Below, in pieces: positions 8,173 to 17,000 of a stretch of DNA of 64,000 nucleotides. The translations under genes and the position numbers were made by a program. The notes beneath the pieces were generated by a model, which ran no database searches, was not told where the DNA came from, and saw nothing but the letters and a program-made list of their open reading frames with translations. Origin of the DNA: Burkholderiaceae bacterium (GTDB lineage: Bacteria > Pseudomonadota > Gammaproteobacteria > Burkholderiales > Burkholderiaceae_C); NCBI GenBank assembly GCA_023150375.1, contig JAKLLA010000012.1:1-64000 (forward strand). Direction: 5' to 3'. Numbering within the stretch: the stretch's first letter is position 1; every line of letters begins with the position of its first letter.

Positions 8173-8979
8173 TCATGCCTGGGGCTTGTTCTGCCTGCGG
8201 GCGAAGCGCAGCAGCACGGGCAGGCCGAGCGCGAACATCATCATGGTTTCGGGTTCGGGCACGGGGCTGAGGTTGACCGTGTAGCCGATGTCCTGGAACT
8301 GGGCGATGGTGGTGCGGCTGACGTAGGTGGGCGCGTTGAGCCAGCCGGTCATGAGCTCGTTGCGCATGTCGTTGCCGTTGCCATCGGTGATGCCGGTGGT
8401 GCCGGCGCCGTTGTCGACTTCGTTCCAGTGGCCGTCGGCCGTGCCGCCACCGCCGCCGAGTTCGACGGGGATGTAGGTGGCGCCGGGCTGGTTGTACTCG
8501 GTCTGGTACTCGGCCAGGGCGGCGGCACCGGTGTACTGGCCGCTGCCGTCGACATACACGCCGTTGTAGGTCCACAGGGTGCCGAAGCCCAGGACGTGGG
8601 CCATCTCGTGGCGGATGACATCGGCGAAGGTGCCCGATCCGGTCATGTAGGCCATGTCGGCGCTGTCGAACACCATGATGCCGGTGGTGGTGTAGCGAAA
8701 GCCCCCCTGCACGCTGGTGCCGTTCGGTCCGGCATAGCCGAGCGTGCCCCACTGGCCGTCGATGGCCTCGATGCTGGCATCGATGGTGACGCCGGTGAGC
8801 GAGACGCTGCCCTGGTAGCCGGTGATCAGGCCTTCCCAGAAGGAGGCGGCGTTGTCGAAGTAGGACTGGTAGGCCGAGTCACCGCTGTAGTTGACGGTGA
8901 TGTCGAAGGCGGCCTGGGCGCCCATGGAGGCGACCGTCATCAGGGCCGCGGCGGCGAGTTGGTGGAGGCGGTTTTTCAA
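8173..8979 (-). CDS. PEP-CTERM metalloprotease (HExxH)
   Basis: This 268-residue protein has a signal peptide (KNRLHQLAAAALMTVASMGAQA). The mature domain carries the zinc-protease motif HEMAHVLGFG (about 124-133). The C-terminus has a PEP-CTERM sorting signal: VPEPE, a hydrophobic helix and the basic end RFARRQNK. Exosortase would cleave near PEP and pass the protein to the cell surface; an exosortase-B gene is in this window (34.4 kb). The start is TTG at 8979, chosen because AGGAG lies 8 bases upstream and the signal peptide begins there; the frame is open for another 270 codons, so upstream starts would be spurious. It belongs with PEP-CTERM metalloproteases of the NF038122 type, a family assignment from memory. 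Confidence 0.88.
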   Translation of the reverse strand: MKNRLHQLAAAALMTVASMGAQAAFDITVNYSGDSAYQSYFDNAASFWEGLITGYQGSVSLTGVTIDASIEAIDGQWGTLGYAGPNGTSVQGGFRYTTTGIMVFDSADMAYMTGSGTFADVIRHEMAHVLGFGTLWTYNGVYVDGSGQYTGAAALAEYQTEYNQPGATYIPVELGGGGGTADGHWNEVDNGAGTTGITDGNGNDMRNELMTGWLNAPTYVSRTTIAQFQDIGYTVNLSPVPEPETMMMFALGLPVLLRFARRQNKPQA

Positions 8980-9186
8980 GTTCGGAACTCCTGGCGATGT
9001 CGTGATCGGGCGGGCCCCCCGCGGCGCGTCGGGTGATCCGACGGCCTGCAACGGCCCGGGAGCCAGTGTGTTTGCCGGGTGAGATCCGCACAGCCGCGCG
9101 TCCGCGGGGTTCCCCGGATCCGCCCCCGCGACCGTGGGGGGCCCATTCCAGCCAGCGTGGCGCTGACGCGTCAGGCGCCTTGGCTT

Positions 9187-9246
9187 GGGGTCAGGTCTTG
9201 CCTTTTGCCGGCGGCGGTATGCCGAGGCAAAAGGCAAGACCTGACC
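9187..9246. repeat. Full REP-like palindromic element, copy 3
   Basis: The left arm (9187-9209) and right arm (9226-9246) surround a 16-base spacer. The outermost bases of the right arm (GACCGGGG) depart from the consensus GACCCC. The spacer (GGCGGCGGTATGCCGA) resembles that of copy 2 in length and in the central ATGCC. The element lies just upstream of the beta-CASP gene. Confidence 0.9.
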
Positions 9247-9301
9247 GGGGCCGGTCTGTGGCACCGTTTTCGGACGGTTTGCTTCTTCGGGGGAATCTGC
9301 G

Positions 9302-10726
9302 ATGGCGACGGGCGATGTCTCAGGGGCTGCGGGGCGGCCGCGCATTTCGCACCATGGTGCGGTGGATGGGGTGACGGGGTCCTGCCATGAGCTGACGCTG
9401 GCGGATGGGGCGTCGGTGCTGGTGGATTGCGGGCTGTTCCAGGGGGCGGAGACGTCCGGGGATGGGGCGGGTGCGGGGCGGCTGGAGATCACGTTCCCGA
9501 TCGACCGGGTGCGGGCCCTGGTGGTGACGCATGTGCACATCGACCATGTGGGGCGTCTGCCGTACCTGCTGGCCGCAGGGTTCCGGGGGCCGATCGTGTG
9601 TTCGCAGGCGTCGGCGCATCTGCTGCCGATGGTGATCGAGGATGCGCTTGCGGTGGGGGTGACGCGTGACCGGGCGGTGATCGAGGGGGTGGTGAAGCGG
9701 CTGAAGGCGCAGCTGGTGCCTCTGCCGTACGGCGGCTGGCTGCCGCTGCGCCCGGACCTGCGGGTGCGGCTGAGCCCGGCGGGGCACATCCTGGGGTCGG
9801 CCTATGTGGAGTTCGAGGTGAAGCTGCCGGGCGGCGCCGGGCGGGAGCGGGTGCTGTTCTCGGGGGATCTGGGCGCGCCCTACACGCCGCTGCTGCCGGC
9901 GCCGAAGCCGCCGATGGCCGCCGATGTGGTGGTGCTGGAGAGCACCTACGGCGACCGGGAGCACGAGAGCCGCCGCACGCGCCGGCAGCGGCTGCAGGCG
10001 ATGTGCGAGCACGCCTTCGGCAACGGTGGCACGCTGCTGGTGCCGGCCTTCAGCATCGGGCGCACGCAGGAGTTGCTCTACGAGCTCGAGGAGATCATCC
10101 ACCGGCATCGCACGCGGGCGGTGGCGAAGGGGCTGCCCTGGGCCGAGGTGGACGTGGTGGTGGACTCCCCGCTGGCGGCGGACTTCACCGCCGGCTATGC
10201 GCGCCTGCGCGAGCACTGGGATGCGGAGGCGCGGCGCAAGCTGGCGCAAGGGCGGCATCCGCTGGATTTCGAGCAAGTGACGACGGTGCCCGACCACGCG
10301 ACGCATCTGCGGGTGGTGGAGCGGCTGGCGAAGACGGGCCAGCCGGCGATCGTGATCGCCGCCAGCGGCATGTGCAGCGGCGGGCGGATCGTGAACTACC
10401 TGAAGGCGATGCTGGGCGACCCGCGGCACGACGTGCTGTTCTGCGGCTACCAGGCCGCCGGCACGCCGGGCAGGGCAATCCAGACCTACGGGCCCAAGGG
10501 CGGCTGGGTGGAGCTGGACGGCGAGCGCATCACGATCCGCGCGGGCATCCACACGCTGGATGGTTTCTCGGCCCACGCCGACCAGAAGGATCTGCTGAAC
10601 TTCGTCGGCCGCATGCGCACCCCGCCGCGGGAGGTGCGGCTGGTGCATGGTGACGACCGCGCCAAGCAGGTGCTGGCCGGGCTGCTGCGGCAGCGCCATC
10701 CAGGGATGATGGTGACGGTGCCTTGA
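9302..10726 (+). CDS. Beta-CASP metallo-beta-lactamase (RNA-processing nuclease family)
   Basis: This 474-residue protein contains the metallo-beta-lactamase motif HVHIDH (77-82). Later motifs are SPAGHILGSAY, FSGDLG, VVLESTYGD, the beta-CASP SGMCSGGRIVNYL and the C-terminal GFSAHADQKDLL. This is the COG1236 (Ysh1-like) architecture of zinc-dependent endo/exoribonucleases. The bacterial substrate is not established, so an RNA-processing role is by family only. The ATG at 9302 follows GGGGGA. A full palindromic element begins 8 bases after the stop, again between convergent genes. Confidence 0.9.
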   Translation: MATGDVSGAAGRPRISHHGAVDGVTGSCHELTLADGASVLVDCGLFQGAETSGDGAGAGRLEITFPIDRVRALVVTHVHIDHVGRLPYLLAAGFRGPIVCSQASAHLLPMVIEDALAVGVTRDRAVIEGVVKRLKAQLVPLPYGGWLPLRPDLRVRLSPAGHILGSAYVEFEVKLPGGAGRERVLFSGDLGAPYTPLLPAPKPPMAADVVVLESTYGDREHESRRTRRQRLQAMCEHAFGNGGTLLVPAFSIGRTQELLYELEEIIHRHRTRAVAKGLPWAEVDVVVDSPLAADFTAGYARLREHWDAEARRKLAQGRHPLDFEQVTTVPDHATHLRVVERLAKTGQPAIVIAASGMCSGGRIVNYLKAMLGDPRHDVLFCGYQAAGTPGRAIQTYGPKGGWVELDGERITIRAGIHTLDGFSAHADQKDLLNFVGRMRTPPREVRLVHGDDRAKQVLAGLLRQRHPGMMVTVP

Positions 10727-10734
10727 AGCTCGGT

Positions 10735-10809
10735 GGGGTCAGGTCTTGCCTTTTGCCCCCTTCGGGCGCCAGATACAGTGCGGGGTAGCAAAAGGCAAGA
10801 CCTGACCCC
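10735..10809. repeat. Full REP-like palindromic element, copy 4
   Basis: Arms 10735-10757 and 10788-10809 enclose a 30-base spacer. As in copy 1, the right arm is preceded by GGGGTA, so copies 1 and 4 share a long-spacer subtype and copies 2 and 3 a short-spacer subtype. It separates the convergent stops at 10726 and 10817. Confidence 0.92.
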
Positions 10810-10816
10810 CGGCTAT

Positions 10817-12310
10817 TCAGTAGGCCTGGCGGTCCCAGAGCATGAGCTTGAGGGTGCGGGCGATGATGCGCAGGTCGAGGGTGAGGGACCAGTTGCGCAG
10901 GTAGTCGATGTCGTGTTCGACGCGGGCGACCATTTTCTCGACGACGTCGGTTTCGCCGCGGTGGCCGTTGACCTGGGCCCAGCCGGTGATGCCGGGTTTG
11001 ACCTTGTGGCGCACCATGTAGGCGTTGATGATGGCGCGGTACTGTTCGTTGTGGGCCACCGCGTGGGGGCGCGGGCCGACGATGCTCATGCGGCCCTGCA
11101 GGACGTTGATGAACTGGGGCAGTTCGTCCAGCGAGGTCTTGCGGATGAAGGCGCCGAAGGGGGTGATGCGGGCGTCGCCCCGGGTGGCCTGGCGCACGAC
11201 GTTGCCGTTGTCCATGGTGGTCATGGAGCGGAACTTGTAGACGACGATCTCTTCGCCGTCGAGGCCGTTGCGGCGCTGCTTGAAGACGATGGGGCCGGGG
11301 GAACTGAGCTTCACGCCGATGGCCACGGCGAGCATGATCGGTGCGATCAGCACCAGGATGATGCTGGCGAGCACGATGTCGGAGAGGCGCTTGATGACGC
11401 CGTTGATGCCGACGAAGGGGGTGTCGATCAGGCTGACGACGGGCACGCCTTCCATGTTGCGCATGCGGCCCTGGATGACGTGCACGCCGAAGACGTCGGG
11501 CACGAAGTGCACCGAGACGGCGGAGTTGTGCAGCGTGGCCAGCAGGGCGGCGATGCGGGGCTGCTGGCTGAGCGGCAGGGTGATGTAGACGTCCTTGATC
11601 TGGTGGCGGCGAATGGTGGCGCCGAGGTCGTCGAGGCGGCCGATGATCTTGCCCTGGGCAGACTGGACGCAGCGCTGGGGTTCGCGGTCCTCGAGGTAGC
11701 CGACGAAGTCGTGGCCGTAGGGCTTCAGGCGGTTGAGGACGTCGACCATGCGTTCGCCGACCTGCCCGGCGCCGATGACCAGCGCGGCGCGGCGGGCGCT
11801 GGGGTGCGCCGCACGGGCCTTGATGATGGCCGAGCCGGCGCGTGCCGCGGCGAGCTGGATCACCGGGGTGAGCACGGCCCAGGCGATGAGGACGTTCTGG
11901 TCGAAGAAGCCGAAGCTGCGGGTGGCGAAGCCGCACAGCAGCAGCACGGTGAGCACGAAGGCCCAGGCGGACAGGATGTCCACCGTGGTGTTGAGCAGGT
12001 TGTCGTGGAAGCGGTTCGTGCCGGGGAAGGTGAGCAGCAGCGTCAGGATGCTCAGCAGCGCGGCGGCCCGGTTCATCGGCTCGCCGAAAGCCGCCTGCAC
12101 GGCCAGCAGGACGCCCACGGCGAGCAGGGGCTCGAGCAGTGCCGCCACGGCCACGGGAATGGACTGGGGCGGGCGTGAGAAGACCGGGTAGGCCGTACCG
12201 GCGTCCCCCATCGGACTGCGTTGGGGGAGGTTGGCGGAGCGACGGGAGGACGCAAGCGCGTTGGTGGTCAACTTCGGTTCCCTTGGATCTTGTGGCAGCG
12301 AATCGGACAC
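10817..12310 (-). CDS. Undecaprenyl-phosphate glucose phosphotransferase (initiating sugar transferase)
   Basis: This 497-residue polyprenyl glycosylphosphotransferase of the WbaP/WcaJ type transfers a hexose-1-phosphate to undecaprenyl phosphate to start an exopolysaccharide repeat. N-terminal membrane helices (about 50-165), a Rossmann-like middle domain (AALVIGAGQVGERMVDVL, about 175-330) and the bacterial sugar-transferase domain (IKRLSDIVLASIILV to the end) are in the usual order. Family motifs include YKFRSM, RKTSLDELPQFINVL, MSIVGPRPHA and KPGITGWAQVNG. It probably initiates the polymer made by the locus at 30-51 kb, from which it is separated by the defence island. The ATG at 12310 lacks a clear ribosome-binding site. 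Confidence 0.93.
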   Translation of the reverse strand: MSDSLPQDPREPKLTTNALASSRRSANLPQRSPMGDAGTAYPVFSRPPQSIPVAVAALLEPLLAVGVLLAVQAAFGEPMNRAAALLSILTLLLTFPGTNRFHDNLLNTTVDILSAWAFVLTVLLLCGFATRSFGFFDQNVLIAWAVLTPVIQLAAARAGSAIIKARAAHPSARRAALVIGAGQVGERMVDVLNRLKPYGHDFVGYLEDREPQRCVQSAQGKIIGRLDDLGATIRRHQIKDVYITLPLSQQPRIAALLATLHNSAVSVHFVPDVFGVHVIQGRMRNMEGVPVVSLIDTPFVGINGVIKRLSDIVLASIILVLIAPIMLAVAIGVKLSSPGPIVFKQRRNGLDGEEIVVYKFRSMTTMDNGNVVRQATRGDARITPFGAFIRKTSLDELPQFINVLQGRMSIVGPRPHAVAHNEQYRAIINAYMVRHKVKPGITGWAQVNGHRGETDVVEKMVARVEHDIDYLRNWSLTLDLRIIARTLKLMLWDRQAY

Positions 12311-12460
12311 ATCCGGTCAAGGCAGTACGGTTCGACAGCGCAATCCTGATGCCAGACGACGAGAGGTTACGTCGGATGGCTGGGTTGTCGCCGCCGCCGG
12401 TTCTCGCTGGCGTGGAGTATTGGCGCCAGCTGCGCGTGCAGGGCTCGCGGCCCCCCTGTT

Positions 12461-12697
12461 TCAGGGTGGGCTGCGTCGGCGGGAAATGAAAACGAGCGCG
12501 GCCGCTGCGCCCAGGAGCAGCGTCAGGGCGTCGGCTTCCTGGCCTTGCCCGCCGGCAGGGGGGGCGGGGGCGTGCTCGGCCGTGGGGGCCCGGGCGGGGG
12601 TCGGCAGCGCCTCGCCCTGGGCCGACCAGGCCGCGGGGGCGAAGAGCAGTGCGATGAGCGTGGCGCCGATTCGCCGTCGATCCCGGTGACCGTGCAT
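12461..12697 (-). CDS. Small exported protein with C-terminal membrane anchor-like signal
   Basis: This 78-residue ORF has an Arg-rich N-terminus and a hydrophobic stretch (GATLIALLFAPAAWSA) that looks like a signal peptide. A Pro/Ala-rich middle follows, then a C-terminal hydrophobic helix and the basic end (LTLLLGAAAALVFISRRR). The layout mimics PEP-CTERM or GlyGly-CTERM tails but lacks a PEP or GG motif. The ribosome-binding site is weak. It lies between a sugar transferase and a WecG-family gene. The composition argues for a real gene; no function can be given. Confidence 0.5.
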   Translation of the reverse strand: MHGHRDRRRIGATLIALLFAPAAWSAQGEALPTPARAPTAEHAPAPPAGGQGQEADALTLLLGAAAALVFISRRRSPP

Positions 12698-12861
12698 GTC
12701 TGTGTTTCCCGCATTGTTTTATCGATGTGCGCCGATGGTAAGGAGCGCCCGGCGCGGGATGGCCACGGCGTGACACGGCGCTGACGCCGTGGCGTGAGAT
12801 TTGTCAGTTGGAGACGCCCCCACTGCAGGGGAGGGCGGGCGAGAGGGGCGCCGAGGCGCCT

Positions 12862-13704
12862 TCAGCGCATCTTGCTGGCGTGGGGGCCCTGGCTGAAGCG
12901 GCGTTCCAGCAGGGCCAGGGCAGCCCGCCACAGGAACACCGAGTTGGTGTGCAGGTAGCGGCGCCAGAGCCGGCCGGGTTCGGCCCAGAGGCGGTGCAGC
13001 CACTCGAGGCCGCGCTTCTGCATCCAGCGCGGCGCGCGGCTGACGGTGCCGGCGTGGTAGTCGAAGGCGGCGCCCACCCCGATCATGACGGCCTGGATGC
13101 GACCTCTGTGGTCGGCCATCCATTTCTCCTGTTTGGGGCAGCCGAGGCTGACCCAGACGGTGCGCGCGCCGGAGGCGTTGATCTGGCGGACCACCTCGGC
13201 GTCCTCGTCGGGCGTCAGGGGCCGGAATGGGGGCGAGTAGGCGCCGACGATGCGCAGATCCGGAAAACTGGACTGCAGGCGCTGGCGCAGCAGGTCGAGC
13301 GTCTGGCGGGACGAGCCGTAGAGGTAGATGCCTTCACCGCGCGGCGCGGCGTGGTGGAAGTAGCGCAGCATCAGGTCGGGGCCGTTGATGCGCTTCTGCC
13401 CGGGGTGGCCGAGCTGCCGCAGCATCCAGGCCACCGGGGTGCCGTCCGGCGTGGCGAGGTCGGCGCCGCGGATGGCGAGGTCGAGCTCGCGGTCTTCGGA
13501 GGCGGTGACGACCGAGTGGACGTTGCAGATGCAGACGTAGCGGCTCTCACGCTGGGCCGCCCAGCGGGCGATGTGCTCCTCGGTGGCGGCCCAGGACAGC
13601 ACGTCGATCGGCGCACCGAGCACGTCGACCCGGACACGCCCCTGGACCTCCGGCTCGGGCTGTGAGATCGTCGTGTCGAATTGGGTGGGTGTCCAGCGCG
13701 GCAT
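12862..13704 (-). CDS. WecG/TagA/CpsF family glycosyltransferase
   Basis: This 280-residue GT26-family enzyme carries the family signatures CNVHSVV (about 61), ADLATPDGTPVAWMLR (about 82), KRINGPDLM, the VSLGCPKQEKWMADHRG block and the GVGAAFDYHAGTVSRAP block. Members transfer N-acetyl-mannosaminuronic acid or N-acetylmannosamine onto lipid-linked GlcNAc. A clear paralogue lies at 46609-47418 inside the exopolysaccharide locus. Together with the sugar transferase 550 bases away this suggests that an early part of the polysaccharide pathway is encoded here. The acceptor cannot be read from the sequence. Confidence 0.9.
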   Translation of the reverse strand: MPRWTPTQFDTTISQPEPEVQGRVRVDVLGAPIDVLSWAATEEHIARWAAQRESRYVCICNVHSVVTASEDRELDLAIRGADLATPDGTPVAWMLRQLGHPGQKRINGPDLMLRYFHHAAPRGEGIYLYGSSRQTLDLLRQRLQSSFPDLRIVGAYSPPFRPLTPDEDAEVVRQINASGARTVWVSLGCPKQEKWMADHRGRIQAVMIGVGAAFDYHAGTVSRAPRWMQKRGLEWLHRLWAEPGRLWRRYLHTNSVFLWRAALALLERRFSQGPHASKMR

Positions 13705-13810
13705 GTCGGGTTTTCCAGGGCGCAGATCCTAATGCGGGCCTGTGACGCCGGCGGGGGCGTCCTTGTGCAGGTCGGCATATCTGGCAATTCGACACGACCC
13801 GTTGCACCCT

Positions 13811-13834
13811 GAAGACGGGGTTTGTCCCGTCTTC
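13811..13834. terminator. Perfect 9-bp hairpin in the gap between sapC end and a wecG-family gene
   Basis: GAAGACGGG (13811-13819) and CCCGTCTTC (13826-13834) are perfect complements around a 6-base loop. The hairpin lies 29 bases past the stop of the sapC gene on the minus strand and upstream of the glycosyltransferase start. There is no T-run on either side, so it may be a Rho-independent-like stem or another RNA structure. Confidence 0.45.
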
Positions 13835-13862
13835 TTCGGCAGTCGCGCAACGGCGGCCGTGC

Positions 13863-14666
13863 TCAGTGTCCGCGCTGCTGCAGCCGTGCCGCCAGCGCCT
13901 CGACCTGCCCCATGGACACCAGGTGGGCGTGGATCAGCGCCAGGGCGCCACTGCGGTGCAGCTCGAGCACGGTCTCGTCGGGCAGAGCGCGCAGCTTGGC
14001 TTCGTCGATCATGTAGAAGCCGGTGGCTTCCACCGCGCTGCCGTCGGCCAGCTGGCCCTTGATCTCGCCGCCGCGCAGCAGGTCGAGCTGCACCAGGCGT
14101 TCGCAGAAGCGCCGGGTCCGGGCGGCGTCCTCCTCGAAGGCGTCGAGGAACTTCAGCAGCGCGGCCATGTGCGCGGTGATCTCGCCCTGGGCGTCGAAGA
14201 GCGGCTCGCCCTCCTGTTCGCCGAAGCCCGGCCAGGCCGCGTCCACCGCCAGGCTGAAGCGCTCGTCGGTGCCGCGCACATAGGCAAAGGGGTAGCGGCG
14301 CAGGAAGGCCGGCAGGAAGCGCGCATCCCAGCCGCCCTGCGGGGTGACGAGGAGGTTTTCCCGCTCGCGCAGGCCCAGCAGGACGACCGGGGAGACCTGC
14401 GGCTTGCCGTCGCCGCCCGGGCCGACGGGCACGAAGGCGATGGCGAACTCGCGCGCTGCGGCGGCGAACTCCGAGCCGGTGACCAGCACCGCGTTCATCT
14501 CGGCGGCGATGCGCCAGTCCCGCACCGGCTGCACGCGCCGGCGCGCATGGGCCTGGCGGTCGACCAGCACCACCTGGCGGTACAGCGCGGAGGCCACGTT
14601 GGGGCCGGCCTGCGCGTTGCCAGGCGTGTCGGGTGCGGCCGGGGCCGCGGCGGTGGGTTCGGTCAA
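13863..14666 (-). CDS. SapC family protein
   Basis: This 267-residue protein matches the SapC family (PF07277). The segments FVPVGPGG, RRYPFAYVRGTDERFSLAVD and LEVHRSGALALIHAHLVSM-like end (here LELHRSGALALIHAHLVSM) are typical. SapC was first named beside a surface-layer locus in Campylobacter; its biochemical role is unknown. The best start is TTG at 14666, because AGGAG lies 8 bases upstream and the codon overlaps the stop of the preceding CNNM gene (TTGA), so the two are translationally coupled. Only a much longer frame-crossing ORF contains an ATG start. Confidence 0.85.
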   Translation of the reverse strand: MTEPTAAAPAAPDTPGNAQAGPNVASALYRQVVLVDRQAHARRRVQPVRDWRIAAEMNAVLVTGSEFAAAAREFAIAFVPVGPGGDGKPQVSPVVLLGLRERENLLVTPQGGWDARFLPAFLRRYPFAYVRGTDERFSLAVDAAWPGFGEQEGEPLFDAQGEITAHMAALLKFLDAFEEDAARTRRFCERLVQLDLLRGGEIKGQLADGSAVEATGFYMIDEAKLRALPDETVLELHRSGALALIHAHLVSMGQVEALAARLQQRGH

Positions 14667-15967
14667 GCGTCTTCTCCTTCGATGGGCATGCGTGCGGCCA
14701 GCACCTTGTCGACCCGCTTGCCGTCGAGGTCCACGACCTCGAAGCGCCAGCCGTCCCACTCGACCGCGTCGGCGGTCTGCGGCAGCCGGCCCAGCAGCAG
14801 CATGATCATGCCGGCCAGGGTGTTGTAGCGGCCGCGGTCCTCGTCGGGCAGCTGCTTGAGGCCGAGGCGGTCCTTCAGCTCGGGCACGGGGATCAGGCCG
14901 TCGATCAGCCAGGAGCCGTCCTCGCGTTGCACGGCCCAGGCGTCCTCGGACTGCGGCGGGGTGAATTCGCCGGTGATGGCCTCGAGGACGTCGCGCAGGG
15001 TGATCACGCCCTGCACCACGCCGTACTCGTCGACCACGAAGACCATCTGCACCGCCGAGCCGCGGAAATGCTCGAGCAGTTCCATGCCCGAGAGCGTCTC
15101 GGGCACGAACACGGCCGGCTGCATGGCGTCGACCAGCACCAGCTCGCGGCTGGCGGCCAGCTGCATCAGCAGCTGCTGCGCGGTGATGACGCCCAGCACT
15201 TCGTCCAGTCCGCCGCGGCAGACCGGGTAGCGCGAGTGGCCGTGCTCGGTCAGCACGGCGAGGATGGCATCGCGCGGGGCTGCCACGTCCAGCCAGGCGA
15301 TGTCGCCGCGCGGGATCATCATCGAGCCGATCTGGCGGTCGTCGAGGCGGAACACGTTGCGCACCATCAGGTGCTCGTGTGCCTCGATGACGCCGGCATC
15401 CACGCCTTCCTCGAGGCTGGCGGCGATCTCCTCCTCGGTCACGCCGCGCACGCCGCTGTCGCGCAGTCCGAGCAGGCGCAGCACCGCCTGGGTGCTGCCG
15501 GCCAGCATCTTCACGAAGGGGCTGGCCACCAGCGAGAGCAGGTTCATCGGCCGCGCCACCAGCTTGGCCACCGTCTCGGGATGCATCTGGCCGACGCGCT
15601 TGGGTACCAGCTCGCCGAAGATGATGGTCATGAAGGTGATCACCACCACCACGATGCCGGTGGCGCCCAGGTCGGCCGCACGCGCCGGCAGCATCTCGAA
15701 GCTGTCCTTCAGCCAGGCCGCCAGCGGCGCAGAGAAGGCCGCTTCGCCGACGATGCCGTTGAGCACGCCGATGGAGGTGATGCCGATCTGCACCGTGGAG
15801 AGGAACTGCGTCGGGCTTTCGTGCAGCTCCATCGCCGCCCTGGCCCCGGCATCGCCGCTTTCGGCCAGCACCTGCAGTCGGGCCTTGCGGCTGGCGGTCA
15901 GCGCCATTTCCGACATGGCGAAGGCGCCGTTGAGCAGGATCAGGAAGATGAGTAAGGCGATTTCCAT
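14663..15967 (-). CDS. CNNM/CorC-type membrane protein with CBS domains (hemolysin family)
   Basis: This 434-residue protein begins with an N-terminal DUF21/CNNM transmembrane domain (MEIALLIFLILLNGAFAMSEMAL, then helices to about 190). Two CBS domains follow (about 215-340, with MIPRGDIAWLD and FVVDEYGVVQGVITLRDVLEA) and a C-terminal CorC_HlyC domain. Family members are implicated in magnesium or cobalt transport and membrane stress; the hemolysin label is historical. The ATG at 15967 begins the first membrane segment; the open frame extends upstream without coding character. The stop overlaps the TTG start of sapC. Confidence 0.9.
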   Translation of the reverse strand: MEIALLIFLILLNGAFAMSEMALTASRKARLQVLAESGDAGARAAMELHESPTQFLSTVQIGITSIGVLNGIVGEAAFSAPLAAWLKDSFEMLPARAADLGATGIVVVVITFMTIIFGELVPKRVGQMHPETVAKLVARPMNLLSLVASPFVKMLAGSTQAVLRLLGLRDSGVRGVTEEEIAASLEEGVDAGVIEAHEHLMVRNVFRLDDRQIGSMMIPRGDIAWLDVAAPRDAILAVLTEHGHSRYPVCRGGLDEVLGVITAQQLLMQLAASRELVLVDAMQPAVFVPETLSGMELLEHFRGSAVQMVFVVDEYGVVQGVITLRDVLEAITGEFTPPQSEDAWAVQREDGSWLIDGLIPVPELKDRLGLKQLPDEDRGRYNTLAGMIMLLLGRLPQTADAVEWDGWRFEVVDLDGKRVDKVLAARMPIEGEDA

Positions 15968-16178
15968 GGTCGGCACGGAGCAGGATCCGCACCCGAGTGA
16001 AGCGGCTGGGGAGCGTAGCAGAATCCGTGCGCCCGTCGATCCGGGGCTTGCGCGCGGGCGGTCCGCCGGCGAGCAGGTCCGGCCAGCGCCGACCCTGTCC
16101 GTCGCCCAGCGCGCTGCAGCCGCGCGCCGCGTTCGGCCGCCAGTCAGGCGCATGGGGGAATCCAGGGAGAATGCCGCC

Positions 16179-17000
16179 ATGATCTACCTCGTCGGAGACC
16201 TGCAGGGCTGTTGCGATGCCTTCGAGCGGCTGCTCGCGCAGATCGGTTTCTCGCCCTCGCGCGACCGGCTCTACCTGCTGGGCGACCTGGTCAACCGCGG
16301 GCCGGCGTCGCTGGCGGTGCTCGAGCGCCTCGAGGGGCTGGGCGATGCGGCCACCTGCCTGCTGGGCAACCACGACCTGCATCTGCTGGCTGTCGCCCAC
16401 GGGGTACGCAAGCTGCACCGCAGCGACACGCTGGACGCCATCCTCGCCAGCCCGCGGCGCGAGCACTGGCTGCGCTGGCTGCGTGCGCAGCGCCTGGCGG
16501 TGCAGGCGCACGGCTGGCTGATGGTGCACGCCGGCCTGGCGCCGCAGTGGGACGCTGCGCAGGCGCTGGCGCTGGCCGACGAGCTGCACCGCCTGCTCGA
16601 CAGCGACGACCTGCCCGCCTTCCTGCAGGTGATGTACGGCAACGAGCCGGCGCGCTGGGACGACGCCCTGGCCGGCGCGGACCGCTGGCGCTTCGCCATC
16701 AACGTGTTCACCCGCATGCGCTTCTGCAGCGCCGACGGCACGCTGGACTTCAAGGTGAAGGAGGGCGCCGATGCCGCACCGAAGCACCTGATGCCCTGGT
16801 TCGAGGTGCCCGGCCGGCGCAGCGCAGGCGTGCCGGTGGCCTTCGGGCACTGGTCGACACTGGGGCTGCGTTCGCGCCCGGACCTGCTGGCGCTGGACAC
16901 CGGCTGCGTCTGGGGCGGCAGCCTGACGGCCGCGCGCATCGACGGCGGGCGGCGCGAGATCTATTCGGTGCGTTGCGCCCAGGCCCGCAAGCCGGGCTGA
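16179..17000 (+). CDS. apaH: Symmetrical bis(5'-nucleosyl)-tetraphosphatase ApaH
   Basis: This 273-residue calcineurin-like phosphoesterase hydrolyses Ap4A to two ADP. The metal-binding motifs are in order: GDLQGC near 6-11, GDLVNRGP near 36-43, GNHD near 64-67 and the HWSTLG block near 225. The motif RWRFAINVFTRMRFC is specific to ApaH. The ATG at 16179 gives the canonical MIYLVGDLQG start; an earlier ATG at 16171 runs into a stop after two codons. It is divergent from the CNNM gene across a 211-base gap and ends 66 bases before tRNA-Ser. Confidence 0.95.
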   Translation: MIYLVGDLQGCCDAFERLLAQIGFSPSRDRLYLLGDLVNRGPASLAVLERLEGLGDAATCLLGNHDLHLLAVAHGVRKLHRSDTLDAILASPRREHWLRWLRAQRLAVQAHGWLMVHAGLAPQWDAAQALALADELHRLLDSDDLPAFLQVMYGNEPARWDDALAGADRWRFAINVFTRMRFCSADGTLDFKVKEGADAAPKHLMPWFEVPGRRSAGVPVAFGHWSTLGLRSRPDLLALDTGCVWGGSLTAARIDGGRREIYSVRCAQARKPG

